DNA of 48,404 nucleotides, from NCBI GenBank assembly GCA_016213235.1, contig JACRBE010000057.1, positions 1-48,404 of the forward strand. The letters run 5' to 3'. Every line of letters begins with the position of its first letter. Position 1 is the stretch's first letter. The notes beneath the pieces were generated by a model. The model saw nothing but the letters and a program-made list of their open reading frames with translations, was not told where the DNA came from and made no database searches. A program made the position numbers and the translations under genes. The DNA comes from Chlamydiales bacterium. Lineage in GTDB: Bacteria > Chlamydiota > Chlamydiia > Chlamydiales > JACRBE01. Positions 35,738-43,544 of the stretch are shown one piece after another.

Positions 35738-37450
35738 TTAAAATAATGTTAAATTATTCATAAAAAATTGCTCCATGATGGGGCCCATTACTAAAGCTGG
35801 CAAAAAGCTTAAAGCTCCAATCAAGATAATTATTCCCATCAATAGCAGCGTGAAGGTGACTCCAGCTATCGGAAAGGATGAAGAGGTAATAGGAGACTTC
35901 TTTTTGCCTGCAAAGGATCCTGCTAGCGCTATAACTGGAATAATCATACAAAAGCGTCCGACCAACATTGCAAGACCAAGGGTGATATTCCATATAGGTG
36001 TATTTACAGATAAACCTGCAAAAGCGCTCCCATTATTACCCGTTGTTGAACTATAGGCATATAATATTTCACTAAGTCCGTGGGGGCCAGTATTTCCAAG
36101 TGCCCCGACCCCCCATTTACTCACACATGCTATTGCTGTAAATCCAAGTATCGACAAGATAAATGGAAGTATGGTGAAAATAGAGAGTTTTACATCAAGA
36201 CCGGTTATTTTATTGCCAAGGTATTCTGGTGTTCTTCCAATAATTAGTCCTGCAGTAAAAATCGCAAGGATAATAAAAATAAAAATGCTGTAGAGTCCAG
36301 CGCCAACACCTCCCCATACAATTTCCCCAAGCTGGATATTCAACATGGGGATAAGTCCTCCAATCGGAGTATAAGAATCGTGCATAGAGTTGACCGCACC
36401 ATTGGATGCTGCTGTGGTAGATGCAGCAAAAAGAGTGGAATCAAAAACACCAAAGCGCTGTTCTTTCCCCTCCATATTGCCAATCGTAAATTCTACACCA
36501 TCTTTAATAATGTTATGGTTTCCTTTTCTTTCGCAGGTACTACAAATAATAACACCCATGACAAAAAGTATTGCCATTGCAGTGTAAATAGACCATCCAT
36601 GCGCCTTATATTTTAATTCTCTACCAAAATAATAGAGCTGCGCTGCTGGAATAGCCAAAATAGCAAGTATCTGAATAAAATTGGAAAGTGGAGTTGGATT
36701 TTCATAAGGGTGAGAAGAATTTGCATTGGTATATCCTCCCCCATTAGTTCCCAGTATTTTAATGGCCTCTTGTGAAGCAATGGGTCCTTGTACAATTACC
36801 TGAGTATCCCCTTCCATTGTTGTAGCGTGAACATAAGACTTAAAATTTTGTGGTACTCCTTGCGATATAAAAAATACACTTAAAATAATGGATAGTGGCA
36901 GCAATAAATAAAAAGAAATACGTACAAGATCTACCCAAAAGTTACCAATGACAGAACAGGTTTGTCTAACAATCCCTCTTGTAAGGGATGCTGCTACTGC
37001 AACACCTACTGCTGCAGAGACAAAATTTTGCAGAGTAAGCGCTACCATCTGGGAAAAATAAGACATGGTAGACTCCCCGCTATAGCTTTGCCAGTTGGTA
37101 TTTGTCATAAAGCTCATAGAAGTATTAAAATTCAGATCTAAACTTATTGTCCCTAAATTGGCAGGATTTAGTGGAAGAACAGGTTGTGCAGCAAGAATAA
37201 AAAAAGTGACAATAAAACTTACCAAGCTAAAAACAACAACTCCTAATAAATATTCTTTCCAAGTTTGCTCTTTATCTTTATTTATTCCACAAATGCGATA
37301 GGTGAGATTTTCAAGTGGTTTAAAGAAAGAATCCAGGAATGTTTTACCTGTTGGATTTAACACTTGCGACATATAAATACCAAGCGGTTTTGTGATAGCG
37401 GTTAAAATTGCCATAAAGAGCGCAAGCTTAAACCAATCAAGTTCTCTCAT
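35738..37450 (-). CDS. kdpA: Potassium-transporting ATPase K+-binding subunit KdpA
   Basis: 570 residues from the ATG at 37450, which has ggag 7 bases ahead and matches the KdpA start (MRELDWFKLALFMAILTAITKPLG in part). A GTG at 37540 would add 30 residues that are read in another frame by kdpF, so it is rejected. The channel-like K+ path shows GTNGGGYTNANSSHPYENPT and GNTGPHGLSE. KdpA binds and passes K+ in the high-affinity pump. The start overlaps the kdpF stop as ATGA. Confidence 0.95.
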   Translation of the reverse strand: MRELDWFKLALFMAILTAITKPLGIYMSQVLNPTGKTFLDSFFKPLENLTYRICGINKDKEQTWKEYLLGVVVFSLVSFIVTFFILAAQPVLPLNPANLGTISLDLNFNTSMSFMTNTNWQSYSGESTMSYFSQMVALTLQNFVSAAVGVAVAASLTRGIVRQTCSVIGNFWVDLVRISFYLLLPLSIILSVFFISQGVPQNFKSYVHATTMEGDTQVIVQGPIASQEAIKILGTNGGGYTNANSSHPYENPTPLSNFIQILAILAIPAAQLYYFGRELKYKAHGWSIYTAMAILFVMGVIICSTCERKGNHNIIKDGVEFTIGNMEGKEQRFGVFDSTLFAASTTAASNGAVNSMHDSYTPIGGLIPMLNIQLGEIVWGGVGAGLYSIFIFIILAIFTAGLIIGRTPEYLGNKITGLDVKLSIFTILPFILSILGFTAIACVSKWGVGALGNTGPHGLSEILYAYSSTTGNNGSAFAGLSVNTPIWNITLGLAMLVGRFCMIIPVIALAGSFAGKKKSPITSSSFPIAGVTFTLLLMGIIILIGALSFLPALVMGPIMEQFFMNNLTLF

Positions 37451-37533
37451 AATTTCTCCGGCCAAATAAGTGTAATAATAAGATAAACAAGCGTGAAAAC
37501 CGCAATAAGTCCTATGATGCAATTGAAAACCAA
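37447..37533 (-). CDS. kdpF: Potassium-transporting ATPase small subunit KdpF, TTG start
   Basis: 28 residues, too short for ordinary gene calling. The translation after the start is VFNCIIGLIAVFTLVYLIIT followed by LIWPEKL: one membrane helix ending in PEKL, as in KdpF, which stabilises the KdpFABC complex. The frame has a TAG just upstream of two TTG codons (37536 and 37533); the second has agagg at a good distance. The TGA overlaps the kdpA ATG (ATGA), as expected for an operon leader gene. Length, topology, C-terminal motif and place all agree. Confidence 0.8.
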   Translation of the reverse strand: MVFNCIIGLIAVFTLVYLIITLIWPEKL

Positions 37534-37546
37534 CAAGCACCTCTAT

Positions 37547-37592
37547 GTTGTCAATTTTCTCTTGAATAATACAACCAGGGATAAGTTGTCAA
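37547..37592 (-). promoter_or_regulatory. kdp promoter region with two direct TTGACAAC boxes
   Basis: TTGACAAC occurs on the minus strand at 37592-37585 and again at 37554-37547, 38 bases apart. The first could be a -35 box with TATTAT 15 bases on (spacing a bit short) and also forms an ACAAC...GTTGT inverted repeat. The two boxes may be two promoters or a repeated binding site for a regulator. No kdpD or kdpE gene is in the window. Confidence 0.4.
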
Positions 37593-37611
37593 ATTAAAAA
37601 AAACAGGTAGG

Positions 37612-39624
37612 TTAAGAAACATTTGAGGCGCATCTAAATCCGTACATATTATTGGTGGCGCCAGGATTGTTTCTATGTCTATGCGAACATCTGAGATCAT
37701 CTTTCAAACTTTTCCAACATCCACCTCTCAACACGCGGTAGACCCCCTGATGGGGCCCTTTCGGATTTTGAGGTTCTTGATGCGATAGTTCGTAATAAGT
37801 GTAGTCATACCAATCATCACACCACTCATATACATTACCCGCCATATCATAAAGCCCAATGGCATTTGCCGGATAAGTGCATATTGGTGTGGTATCTGAG
37901 CTAAAATAATTTGCCTGATCTTTACTAATTTCAAATCCTGTTGGATAAATAGTGGCATCTTTCATCGATCTTGCAGCAACTTCCCATTCTGCTTCAAATG
38001 GCAGTCTTTTTCCTACCCATTTTGCATAAGCAGTAGCCCCATACCAGGTAACTCCCACAACAGGATGTTTGGTATAGCCAGATTCAATAACATATCGTCC
38101 GGCATTTCGATGAATACGAGAGTCGCGAAGGCGGATAATATCATTATTATTATGATCCTTTTCTCCACTCATCACTTCTAGAAACCGAACAAACTGTTCG
38201 TTTGTAACAGGATGGATATCAATGGCAAAACTATCGACATGAACTTTATGTGCAGGTCGCTCGTCGCGCGCTCCTTCATTAGAACCACGATAGAATGCCC
38301 CACCTTTAAGTACCATCATCTCAGACAGCAGCGGCTCTATAATTTTCTCTTCTTTTTCCTGTGGTTTATATGGAGCTACCATCACGTCCGATTGTAAATG
38401 AATTATTGGATCTGTTTCGTATGTTGGTTTTTGCAGTTTTTGTGGTTCAAGAATTGGCTTTAGTGTTTTTTCTACTACAGGCTTTGTCATTATCGATGCA
38501 CTAGGGCGTATTTGTTGTGTAGGTTGCAGTTTTGGTTGTAATCTATCTGCAATAGAACCCTTATAGCGATCTTGCGGTGGTTGTTCCATAGACAGCGGTG
38601 GCGTTTCTTCTACTGTCTCTGTTATAGATCGTTTGTCTGTTTCATCAGGTTTTCTAACTGGAGCTAACTTTGGAGTAGTTATTCTCATATGAGATAAATC
38701 TTCGATAGAAACTTGCCTTGTATAATCTTCTTCTTTTGTTTGGTACTCTTCAAGCTGTGGATAGCTGATATCATCGAGCGCTTTTGCTATAGAAATAGGT
38801 CTTTTCTGCGGATCTTTTTGCATGCATCCTTTAATGAGTTCATCCCATAGCAGTAACAGAGAACTATTTATCTTGGATGGCATAGAAGGAATCCCTTCTG
38901 GATATTCTTTTGTGAGTAGCCAGTAAGTTAGTACACCAAAGGCATACACATCCGATGCAGGACTTGCCATCTGATTTTTCTTTTGCTCTACAGATAAAAA
39001 GTGATAACTAGTTAAAAAAGATTGATGCAGCGCGGGCAATATATCTTCTTTGGTACCGGCTTCATCAAAGTGAATAGAGAGCGCTGCAGCCATATTTTTA
39101 TAAATATGAGAAAGCAAGTATCCTTCTCCAACAATAGACGCTAGGCCAAAATCAGAGACGAGTACATCAATGCCATGAGAGCTTTCTTTAATTAAAATAT
39201 TACTTGGTTTTAACATGCCATGAACAACGTTTTTTTCATGAGCATAGTCAAGCGCTTTTGCTACTTGTGATAAAATATGCAGGTAATCCTTTTCTCCCAT
39301 GCGATGCTGATTAGCTTTTACATAATCGCCTAAATGAACAGGTTGCTCTCCTGTCAATACAGAATCTGTCACAAGAAAATATTTACCACCTGCTTCTGAC
39401 ACATTGTGTAGCTTAACAATATTAGGATGTGTCAATAGCGCGATATCTTGAATATGTTTTTTAAAACGGTGGAGAAATTCACTATCTGCATTAATAGCAG
39501 TTGGCAATAATTTTAAGATGAACCTTCTTTTGATAAAGCGGTGTTCAACTAAAAAAACACTACCGAGTGGACCTTTCTCCATCTCTTTTATGATTTCATA
39601 ATCTCCAAGAATATTTCTGCTCAT
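37612..39624 (-). CDS. pkn1: Pkn1-like protein: Ser/Thr kinase-fold domain plus FGE-sulfatase-like domain
   Basis: 670 residues. Residues 8-290 are a protein kinase fold with ATP lysine Lys38 (RFILKLLP), a poor glycine loop (EKGPLGSV), VVHGMLKPSNIL (133-144) and VSDFGLAS (156-163). The catalytic loop has HGM where active kinases have HRD, so the catalytic Asp is Met137, while Lys139, Asn142 and Asp158 remain. A Pro/Thr-rich linker leads to an FGE/SUMF1-like domain (436-670) with GVTWYGATAYAKWVGKRLPF, AGNVYEWCDDWYD and YRVLRGGCW, GFRCA. The two active-site cysteines of true FGE are not at the expected places. Chlamydial Pkn1 has the same two-domain plan. No membrane segment is seen. Function may be scaffolding. 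Confidence 0.82.
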   Translation of the reverse strand: MSRNILGDYEIIKEMEKGPLGSVFLVEHRFIKRRFILKLLPTAINADSEFLHRFKKHIQDIALLTHPNIVKLHNVSEAGGKYFLVTDSVLTGEQPVHLGDYVKANQHRMGEKDYLHILSQVAKALDYAHEKNVVHGMLKPSNILIKESSHGIDVLVSDFGLASIVGEGYLLSHIYKNMAAALSIHFDEAGTKEDILPALHQSFLTSYHFLSVEQKKNQMASPASDVYAFGVLTYWLLTKEYPEGIPSMPSKINSSLLLLWDELIKGCMQKDPQKRPISIAKALDDISYPQLEEYQTKEEDYTRQVSIEDLSHMRITTPKLAPVRKPDETDKRSITETVEETPPLSMEQPPQDRYKGSIADRLQPKLQPTQQIRPSASIMTKPVVEKTLKPILEPQKLQKPTYETDPIIHLQSDVMVAPYKPQEKEEKIIEPLLSEMMVLKGGAFYRGSNEGARDERPAHKVHVDSFAIDIHPVTNEQFVRFLEVMSGEKDHNNNDIIRLRDSRIHRNAGRYVIESGYTKHPVVGVTWYGATAYAKWVGKRLPFEAEWEVAARSMKDATIYPTGFEISKDQANYFSSDTTPICTYPANAIGLYDMAGNVYEWCDDWYDYTYYELSHQEPQNPKGPHQGVYRVLRGGCWKSLKDDLRCSHRHRNNPGATNNMYGFRCASNVS

Positions 39625-39692
39625 ATCAAATACTTAAAGGTAAGTTGTAAAAAAATTTGATCATATAAGGTTTAACTTTTAAATCAAGTAGA

Positions 39693-40100
39693 TTATATCA
39701 GGTTCAAATATTTAGCAAAAAACCATGTCAGTACCAGTATCGCCGCGCAGACACCCGCCCACATTAAATTAGGTAACCACTTTACTCCACCACCTACACT
39801 ACCCCTCACTTCTAGAGTGCCAATACCATATTCAAAGTGATGTTTGTCTCCCTTTGCTTCAAAAACATGAGGGTATTCTTTTATAACCTGTTCCATGTTC
39901 AATCCAAGAAACGATCCATACTGTTTCATGAAACCTATCATATAAACTTCTGTTAAAAACTTATCTGTTGATCCTTCTTCTATTGCTTCTAAGTATCCAG
40001 ATCTGATTGATGTAGAATTTTCTATCTCTTTTAAACTAAGATTAAGTTCTATTCTTCTTTGTTTAAATTTTTTACCAATCTCTTTTACTTCAACGCTCAT
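39693..40100 (-). CDS. rodZ: RodZ-like protein with HTH and one membrane helix
   Basis: 135 residues. Residues 8-75 form an XRE-type helix-turn-helix (FKQRRIELNLSLKEIENSTS, then GYLEAIEEGSTDKF, YMIGFMKQYGSFLGL) and residues 112-131 a single membrane helix (LMWAGVCAAILVLTWFFAKY). This order is that of RodZ, which anchors MreB to the inner membrane. The E. coli protein has a large periplasmic part that is absent here, as in short chlamydial RodZ (CT009). It sits head-to-head with rnhC, as I recall for Chlamydia. It supports division or cell-shape control through MreB and peptidoglycan. Confidence 0.8.
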   Translation of the reverse strand: MSVEVKEIGKKFKQRRIELNLSLKEIENSTSIRSGYLEAIEEGSTDKFLTEVYMIGFMKQYGSFLGLNMEQVIKEYPHVFEAKGDKHHFEYGIGTLEVRGSVGGGVKWLPNLMWAGVCAAILVLTWFFAKYLNLI

Positions 40101-40145
40101 ACTGCTGCCTTTGGCTATACACCTAAATCATGTAGGTTATATGAT

Positions 40146-40174
40146 TTGACTAATTTCCTGTAGCTTTTTCTAAT
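40146..40174 (+). promoter_or_regulatory. Candidate promoter of rnhC
   Basis: TTGACT (40146-40151), 17 bases, TCTAAT (40169-40174) in the 113-base gap shared with the divergent rodZ gene. The ATG at 40214 has aaagga ahead. The ATG at 40210 hits a stop after three codons and is not used. Confidence 0.4.
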
Positions 40175-40213
40175 TAAAATCGCTATCTTTAATAGACAAA
40201 AGGAACTAAATGA

Positions 40214-41107
40214 ATGTCTGATTGCTTTGTAACCACGATTGCTGGGAGCCTATTTCAGCGACTAAAAGAAGATCTGCAGCATCAGGGATTTACTATTTCC
40301 TGTCCTGCAAATACGGTTTTTTCTGCTAAAAAAACCGGTATTTCTATTTCTTTATATCAAAATGGAAAACTCACTGTGCAAGGCAAAAACAAAAAAGAGT
40401 GGATCGAGTTTTATCTAGAGCCTGAAATTCTACAGGATTTATCGTTTACTCATAAAGAAGCCTATGTTGATACGACACCTCGCATTGGTAGCGACGAAGC
40501 GGGAAAGGGCGATTTTTTTGGCCCTCTATGTGTTTGCTCCCTATTTTGCGACGAAGCAGGAATTAAACAGCTCGTGCAACTGGGCGTCAAAGATAGTAAA
40601 ACACTATCCGATAATAAAATAATACAACTGGCTAAAGAGATCAAAAAAATAGCCCAATTTGATCGCATTTGTATCTCTCCAAGAAAATACAATGAGTTAT
40701 ATGAAAAGTTTAACAATTTGAATCATCTACTTGCCTGGGCCCATGCAAAAGCAATTGAAAATGTACATCTGAAAACAAACTGCTTTAAAGTAATCGTAGA
40801 TAAATTTGCATCTCCCCTACTTATTGAAACAAATATGAAAAAGAAATCCCTTTCCTTGGATATTACGCAAATAGTAAAAGCAGAAAGCGATGTGGTTGTA
40901 GCTGCAGCATCTATTTTAGCAAGAGAGGGATTTGTACTGGCAATGGATAAACTCTCCCAAGATTATGATATGACAATACCAAAGGGAGCCTCCTCGCAAG
41001 TAATTGAAGCTGGCAAATTGTTTGTGAAGCGATTTGGAAGAGAGAGGCTTCCGGAAGTTGCAAAAATGCATTTCAAAACATCAACTGAAGTTTTAGAGGT
41101 TTTATGA
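40214..41107 (+). CDS. rnhC: Ribonuclease HIII
   Basis: 297 residues. Cleaves the RNA of RNA/DNA hybrids. An N-terminal TBP-like domain (1-85) typical of RNase HIII precedes the catalytic domain with IGSDEAGKGDFFGPLCVCS (Asp and Glu of the DEXGKGD motif), then LGVKDSKTLSD, and catalytic Asp in VIVDKFA and ESDVVVAAASILAR. It is the type usually found in chlamydiae instead of HI. Its stop overlaps the start of the next gene (ATGA), so the two are translated together. Confidence 0.95.
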   Translation: MSDCFVTTIAGSLFQRLKEDLQHQGFTISCPANTVFSAKKTGISISLYQNGKLTVQGKNKKEWIEFYLEPEILQDLSFTHKEAYVDTTPRIGSDEAGKGDFFGPLCVCSLFCDEAGIKQLVQLGVKDSKTLSDNKIIQLAKEIKKIAQFDRICISPRKYNELYEKFNNLNHLLAWAHAKAIENVHLKTNCFKVIVDKFASPLLIETNMKKKSLSLDITQIVKAESDVVVAAASILAREGFVLAMDKLSQDYDMTIPKGASSQVIEAGKLFVKRFGRERLPEVAKMHFKTSTEVLEVL

Positions 41108-42009
41108 AGAAGTACCTTGCACCCATCTTTATTTTTTTGACTCACATTGCTATTGCACTTGACTTGTCCCACTTAAATGACTACATGTTTTTCAATGGAA
41201 AAAATCACATTGAACTGGAGGGCTACGGCAACTGGGTAGCGCCTACGCCACTTACACAAGAGGGTTTTGAAGGCACATCTCTTCACTATTCAGAATCTGG
41301 AGCCTCGGGCTACGCCGGCTGGTACCCAAATAAAGACAACACACTCTCTCTGCAAGCAGGCTACTCCAGAATGCATATCAATTGGCCTCAAAACCCTATT
41401 TTCCACAAAAAAAACTTTAACGATTTGGTTCTCTCACTCGCATGGATCTCTGATTCCGTTCCCAACTGGAGATGGGTGATGGATGTCGGAGCTCACATTG
41501 ATACAGAGTTTTTTAACTTTGCAAAACACACCTTTTATACAGGTTTTTTATGGGGAAGATTTGCTTATAAACCATATATGGGTATTCATTATGGAGTATT
41601 AGGCCAAGTAGGTGTAAAGGGATATTCTGTTCTTCCAATAATCGGAATTGACACCTTTTTATCTAATCGCATTCAACTGGCCGCCGTATTTCCTTTAGAT
41701 ACTGCCATTTATTATTACTTCACAAGAAATTGGAAAATGGCACTCAAATGGAGGTCTTTTGGTGGATGGTACAGATCCAATCATCGCGTTAGTAATGATG
41801 AGCCAGTACCGGGAGCTCTCGTTAACCTCTACTCTAGTGGATTTGATGGTGGCATCTATTATGACAATTATGAATTAAACGTTTGTGCCTTTGGCGGATA
41901 TGATATTGGCGGTTGGATGTTTACACAAAAACCAGATAAAACCGACGGTAAATATTTTCACTTTGGTGGAGCCCCCTATGTGGGAGCAAAGTTAGAGTTC
42001 GCTTTCTAA
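41104..42009 (+). CDS. Exported barrel-like protein, function unknown
   Basis: 301 residues. Signal peptide (about 1-18, charged MKKY, then LAPIFIFLTHIAIA). The mature part is rich in Trp, Tyr and Gly with alternating strands (ESGASGYAGWYPNKDN, SLQAGYSRMHI, WRSFGGWYRSNHRV) and ends in EFAF, a terminal Phe as in outer-membrane beta-barrels. I do not recognise the family. The ATG overlaps the rnhC stop. A hairpin terminator follows at 42079. The neighbourhood looks like chlamydial CT007/CT008, where a hypothetical exported protein lies by rnhC, but that is from memory. Confidence 0.6.
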   Translation: MKKYLAPIFIFLTHIAIALDLSHLNDYMFFNGKNHIELEGYGNWVAPTPLTQEGFEGTSLHYSESGASGYAGWYPNKDNTLSLQAGYSRMHINWPQNPIFHKKNFNDLVLSLAWISDSVPNWRWVMDVGAHIDTEFFNFAKHTFYTGFLWGRFAYKPYMGIHYGVLGQVGVKGYSVLPIIGIDTFLSNRIQLAAVFPLDTAIYYYFTRNWKMALKWRSFGGWYRSNHRVSNDEPVPGALVNLYSSGFDGGIYYDNYELNVCAFGGYDIGGWMFTQKPDKTDGKYFHFGGAPYVGAKLEFAF

Positions 42010-42078
42010 GAACCTGTTTAATAGATTCTACATCTAATCTCATATTGATATTTACTGCATACAATATTTGTAAAAATT

Positions 42079-42100
42079 AGGCTAAAGAAATCTTTAGCCT
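42079..42100. terminator. Hairpin terminator between convergent genes
   Basis: Perfect 10-bp arms aggctaaaga and tctttagcct with a 2-base loop. T-rich tracts follow on the + strand (agtgtttttctt) and on the minus strand (aatttttac). It can end both the + strand gene at 41104 and the minus strand gene at 42128. Confidence 0.75.
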
Positions 42101-42127
42101 AGTGTTTTTCTTATTATTTATTAATTA

Positions 42128-42670
42128 TTATTTTAAAAACTCAAAAGAATTCACAAAATAGTTGTATCTATCTTCATTGTAATGTTGCATTTCGCACTCC
42201 ATTGCAATGAGATAAAGATGATTGTTAGCCATGATTGCTCTTCCTTTAAAAAATACACCTTTTGTGCGAATAAAAAAATCTAGAGCCTTATGTCCATTAA
42301 TCTCTGAGATGTCTGCAAAAATCAATTTGTTATTCGGATTTTGCGATAAAATACCGTTTAAGAAATTTTCTAAATTCATTTCTGCATAACCATCCATCCC
42401 TTGGACAGGATATTCTGCAATCAACATCATAAAAACTGCTTCGCCTTCAAATCCAGAAACGTAGACATCATATTGCAGATGTGTATTTTGCTCCGGCACT
42501 GGCATTAATTGTTGCATATGCTCCGGCACAGATGGGAATAGAATTTTACAATTCCCCTCTTTTGAATAGGTTGAAAGCCAGCTAGTTGCTTGAGCATTTG
42601 CAGTAAAAGCTACTACAGGCAACGTAATTGCTAATGTTGTAAACAACATCCGTTTTATTAAATTATTCAT
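42128..42670 (-). CDS. Exported protein, function unknown
   Basis: 180 residues. Clear signal peptide with TANAQA as likely cleavage region (about residues 23-28). The mature domain of about 150 residues has a regular strand/helix pattern (GNCKILFPSVPEHMQQL, VYVSGFEGEAVFMMLIAEYP, GHKALDFFIRTKG, FKGRAIMANNHLYLIAME), reminiscent of small PsbP-like periplasmic proteins; I would not go beyond that. The gene follows the YIP1 gene after 13 bases and has aagagg ahead of the ATG, so both are probably one transcript. Confidence 0.55.
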   Translation of the reverse strand: MNNLIKRMLFTTLAITLPVVAFTANAQATSWLSTYSKEGNCKILFPSVPEHMQQLMPVPEQNTHLQYDVYVSGFEGEAVFMMLIAEYPVQGMDGYAEMNLENFLNGILSQNPNNKLIFADISEINGHKALDFFIRTKGVFFKGRAIMANNHLYLIAMECEMQHYNEDRYNYFVNSFEFLK

Positions 42671-42683
42671 ATTACCTCTTTTA

Positions 42684-43337
42684 TTATAAAATTAACGTCG
42701 CTACTGTAGTGCTTTTTAATAACACGTACGTAACAAGAACACATAAAACTAAAATTATAAACCATAAAACACAGACAATCACAAAGTTAAGAAGAGACAT
42801 CCATGCAGAGCATCCTTGCGCCTCACCATATGCATGCAATAAGATAACAAGTCCCCATACTCCGAGCACCAATTGTAAGATGCTCACTCCCTGTAAAATC
42901 ATCGCATCTGTTTTTGGAAGTTGTTTCAGCATAAAATCTTGTGTAAAAATCTGCGTCCCATAAAGAACCATTAATAAAATCCAACTAAGAGCTGTAACAA
43001 TACTAGTAACATTAGACCAGGTAACGGCGCCTCTTACGTCATAAAAGGAGCCTCGTCCTTTAAATAATTTTCCGATCCAGTAAAATAGTCCGCTGGAAAT
43101 AGATATTGTAATAAACCCAAATGGAAATGCCAAAACAATACTGGCAATCAAAATAGCAAGCAGAGAGTAACTGCTACCAAGAAACATGGATCTGGCTATA
43201 TTGAGACACATAACAAATCCATAAACAAAACAAATTCGTTTAAACCCATAGCTTTTATTTGTAGCCAAAATAGCTGATATTGTTTGTCTTGGTGCAAACC
43301 AAATCTTCCACCAGGGATTTATCTTTTTTTCATCCAT
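42684..43337 (-). CDS. YIP1-family membrane protein
   Basis: 217 residues with about five membrane helices. The N-terminal NPWWKIWFAPRQTISAIL (7-24) is the bacterial Yip1 start: a Trp- and Pro-rich amphipathic piece before the first helix. The rest (FYWIGKLFKGRGSFYDVRGA, the loop before helices 3-4, VLGVWGLVILLHAYGEAQG) fits. The molecular role is unknown in bacteria. A possible minus-strand promoter, TTGTCA (43424-43419), 17 bases, TAGATT, lies upstream. Followed by the exported protein gene. Confidence 0.65.
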   Translation of the reverse strand: MDEKKINPWWKIWFAPRQTISAILATNKSYGFKRICFVYGFVMCLNIARSMFLGSSYSLLAILIASIVLAFPFGFITISISSGLFYWIGKLFKGRGSFYDVRGAVTWSNVTSIVTALSWILLMVLYGTQIFTQDFMLKQLPKTDAMILQGVSILQLVLGVWGLVILLHAYGEAQGCSAWMSLLNFVIVCVLWFIILVLCVLVTYVLLKSTTVATLIL

Positions 43338-43544
43338 TTTCTTCTAACGAGTCTCCTCGTCGCCTCTATTTTTTTGTTTTATGATTTCTATCCTTAATCT
43401 ATAATTAAGTTTTGAATTTGACAACTTATTAATTAAAAAAATTAAACAAATCTTAATTAAGTCACTAAAAATAATTGGCGTTTATTTTGAAAATAATAAA
43501 ATGAATAATAAATAAAGTGTTGCGGCTTGATTTTAATGAAAGGA

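Noticed and set aside
35738..37540. KdpA starting at 37540
   Set aside because: A ggag site and family alignment support the ATG at 37450, and the extra stretch is read as kdpF in another frame.
37451..37611. c-di-AMP riboswitch ahead of kdp
   Set aside because: The region is only 160 bases, partly kdpF coding, and shows no recognisable ydaO-type core.
42010..42127. Small gene in the 118-base gap
   Set aside because: Explained by the bidirectional terminator; no frame with a ribosome binding site.
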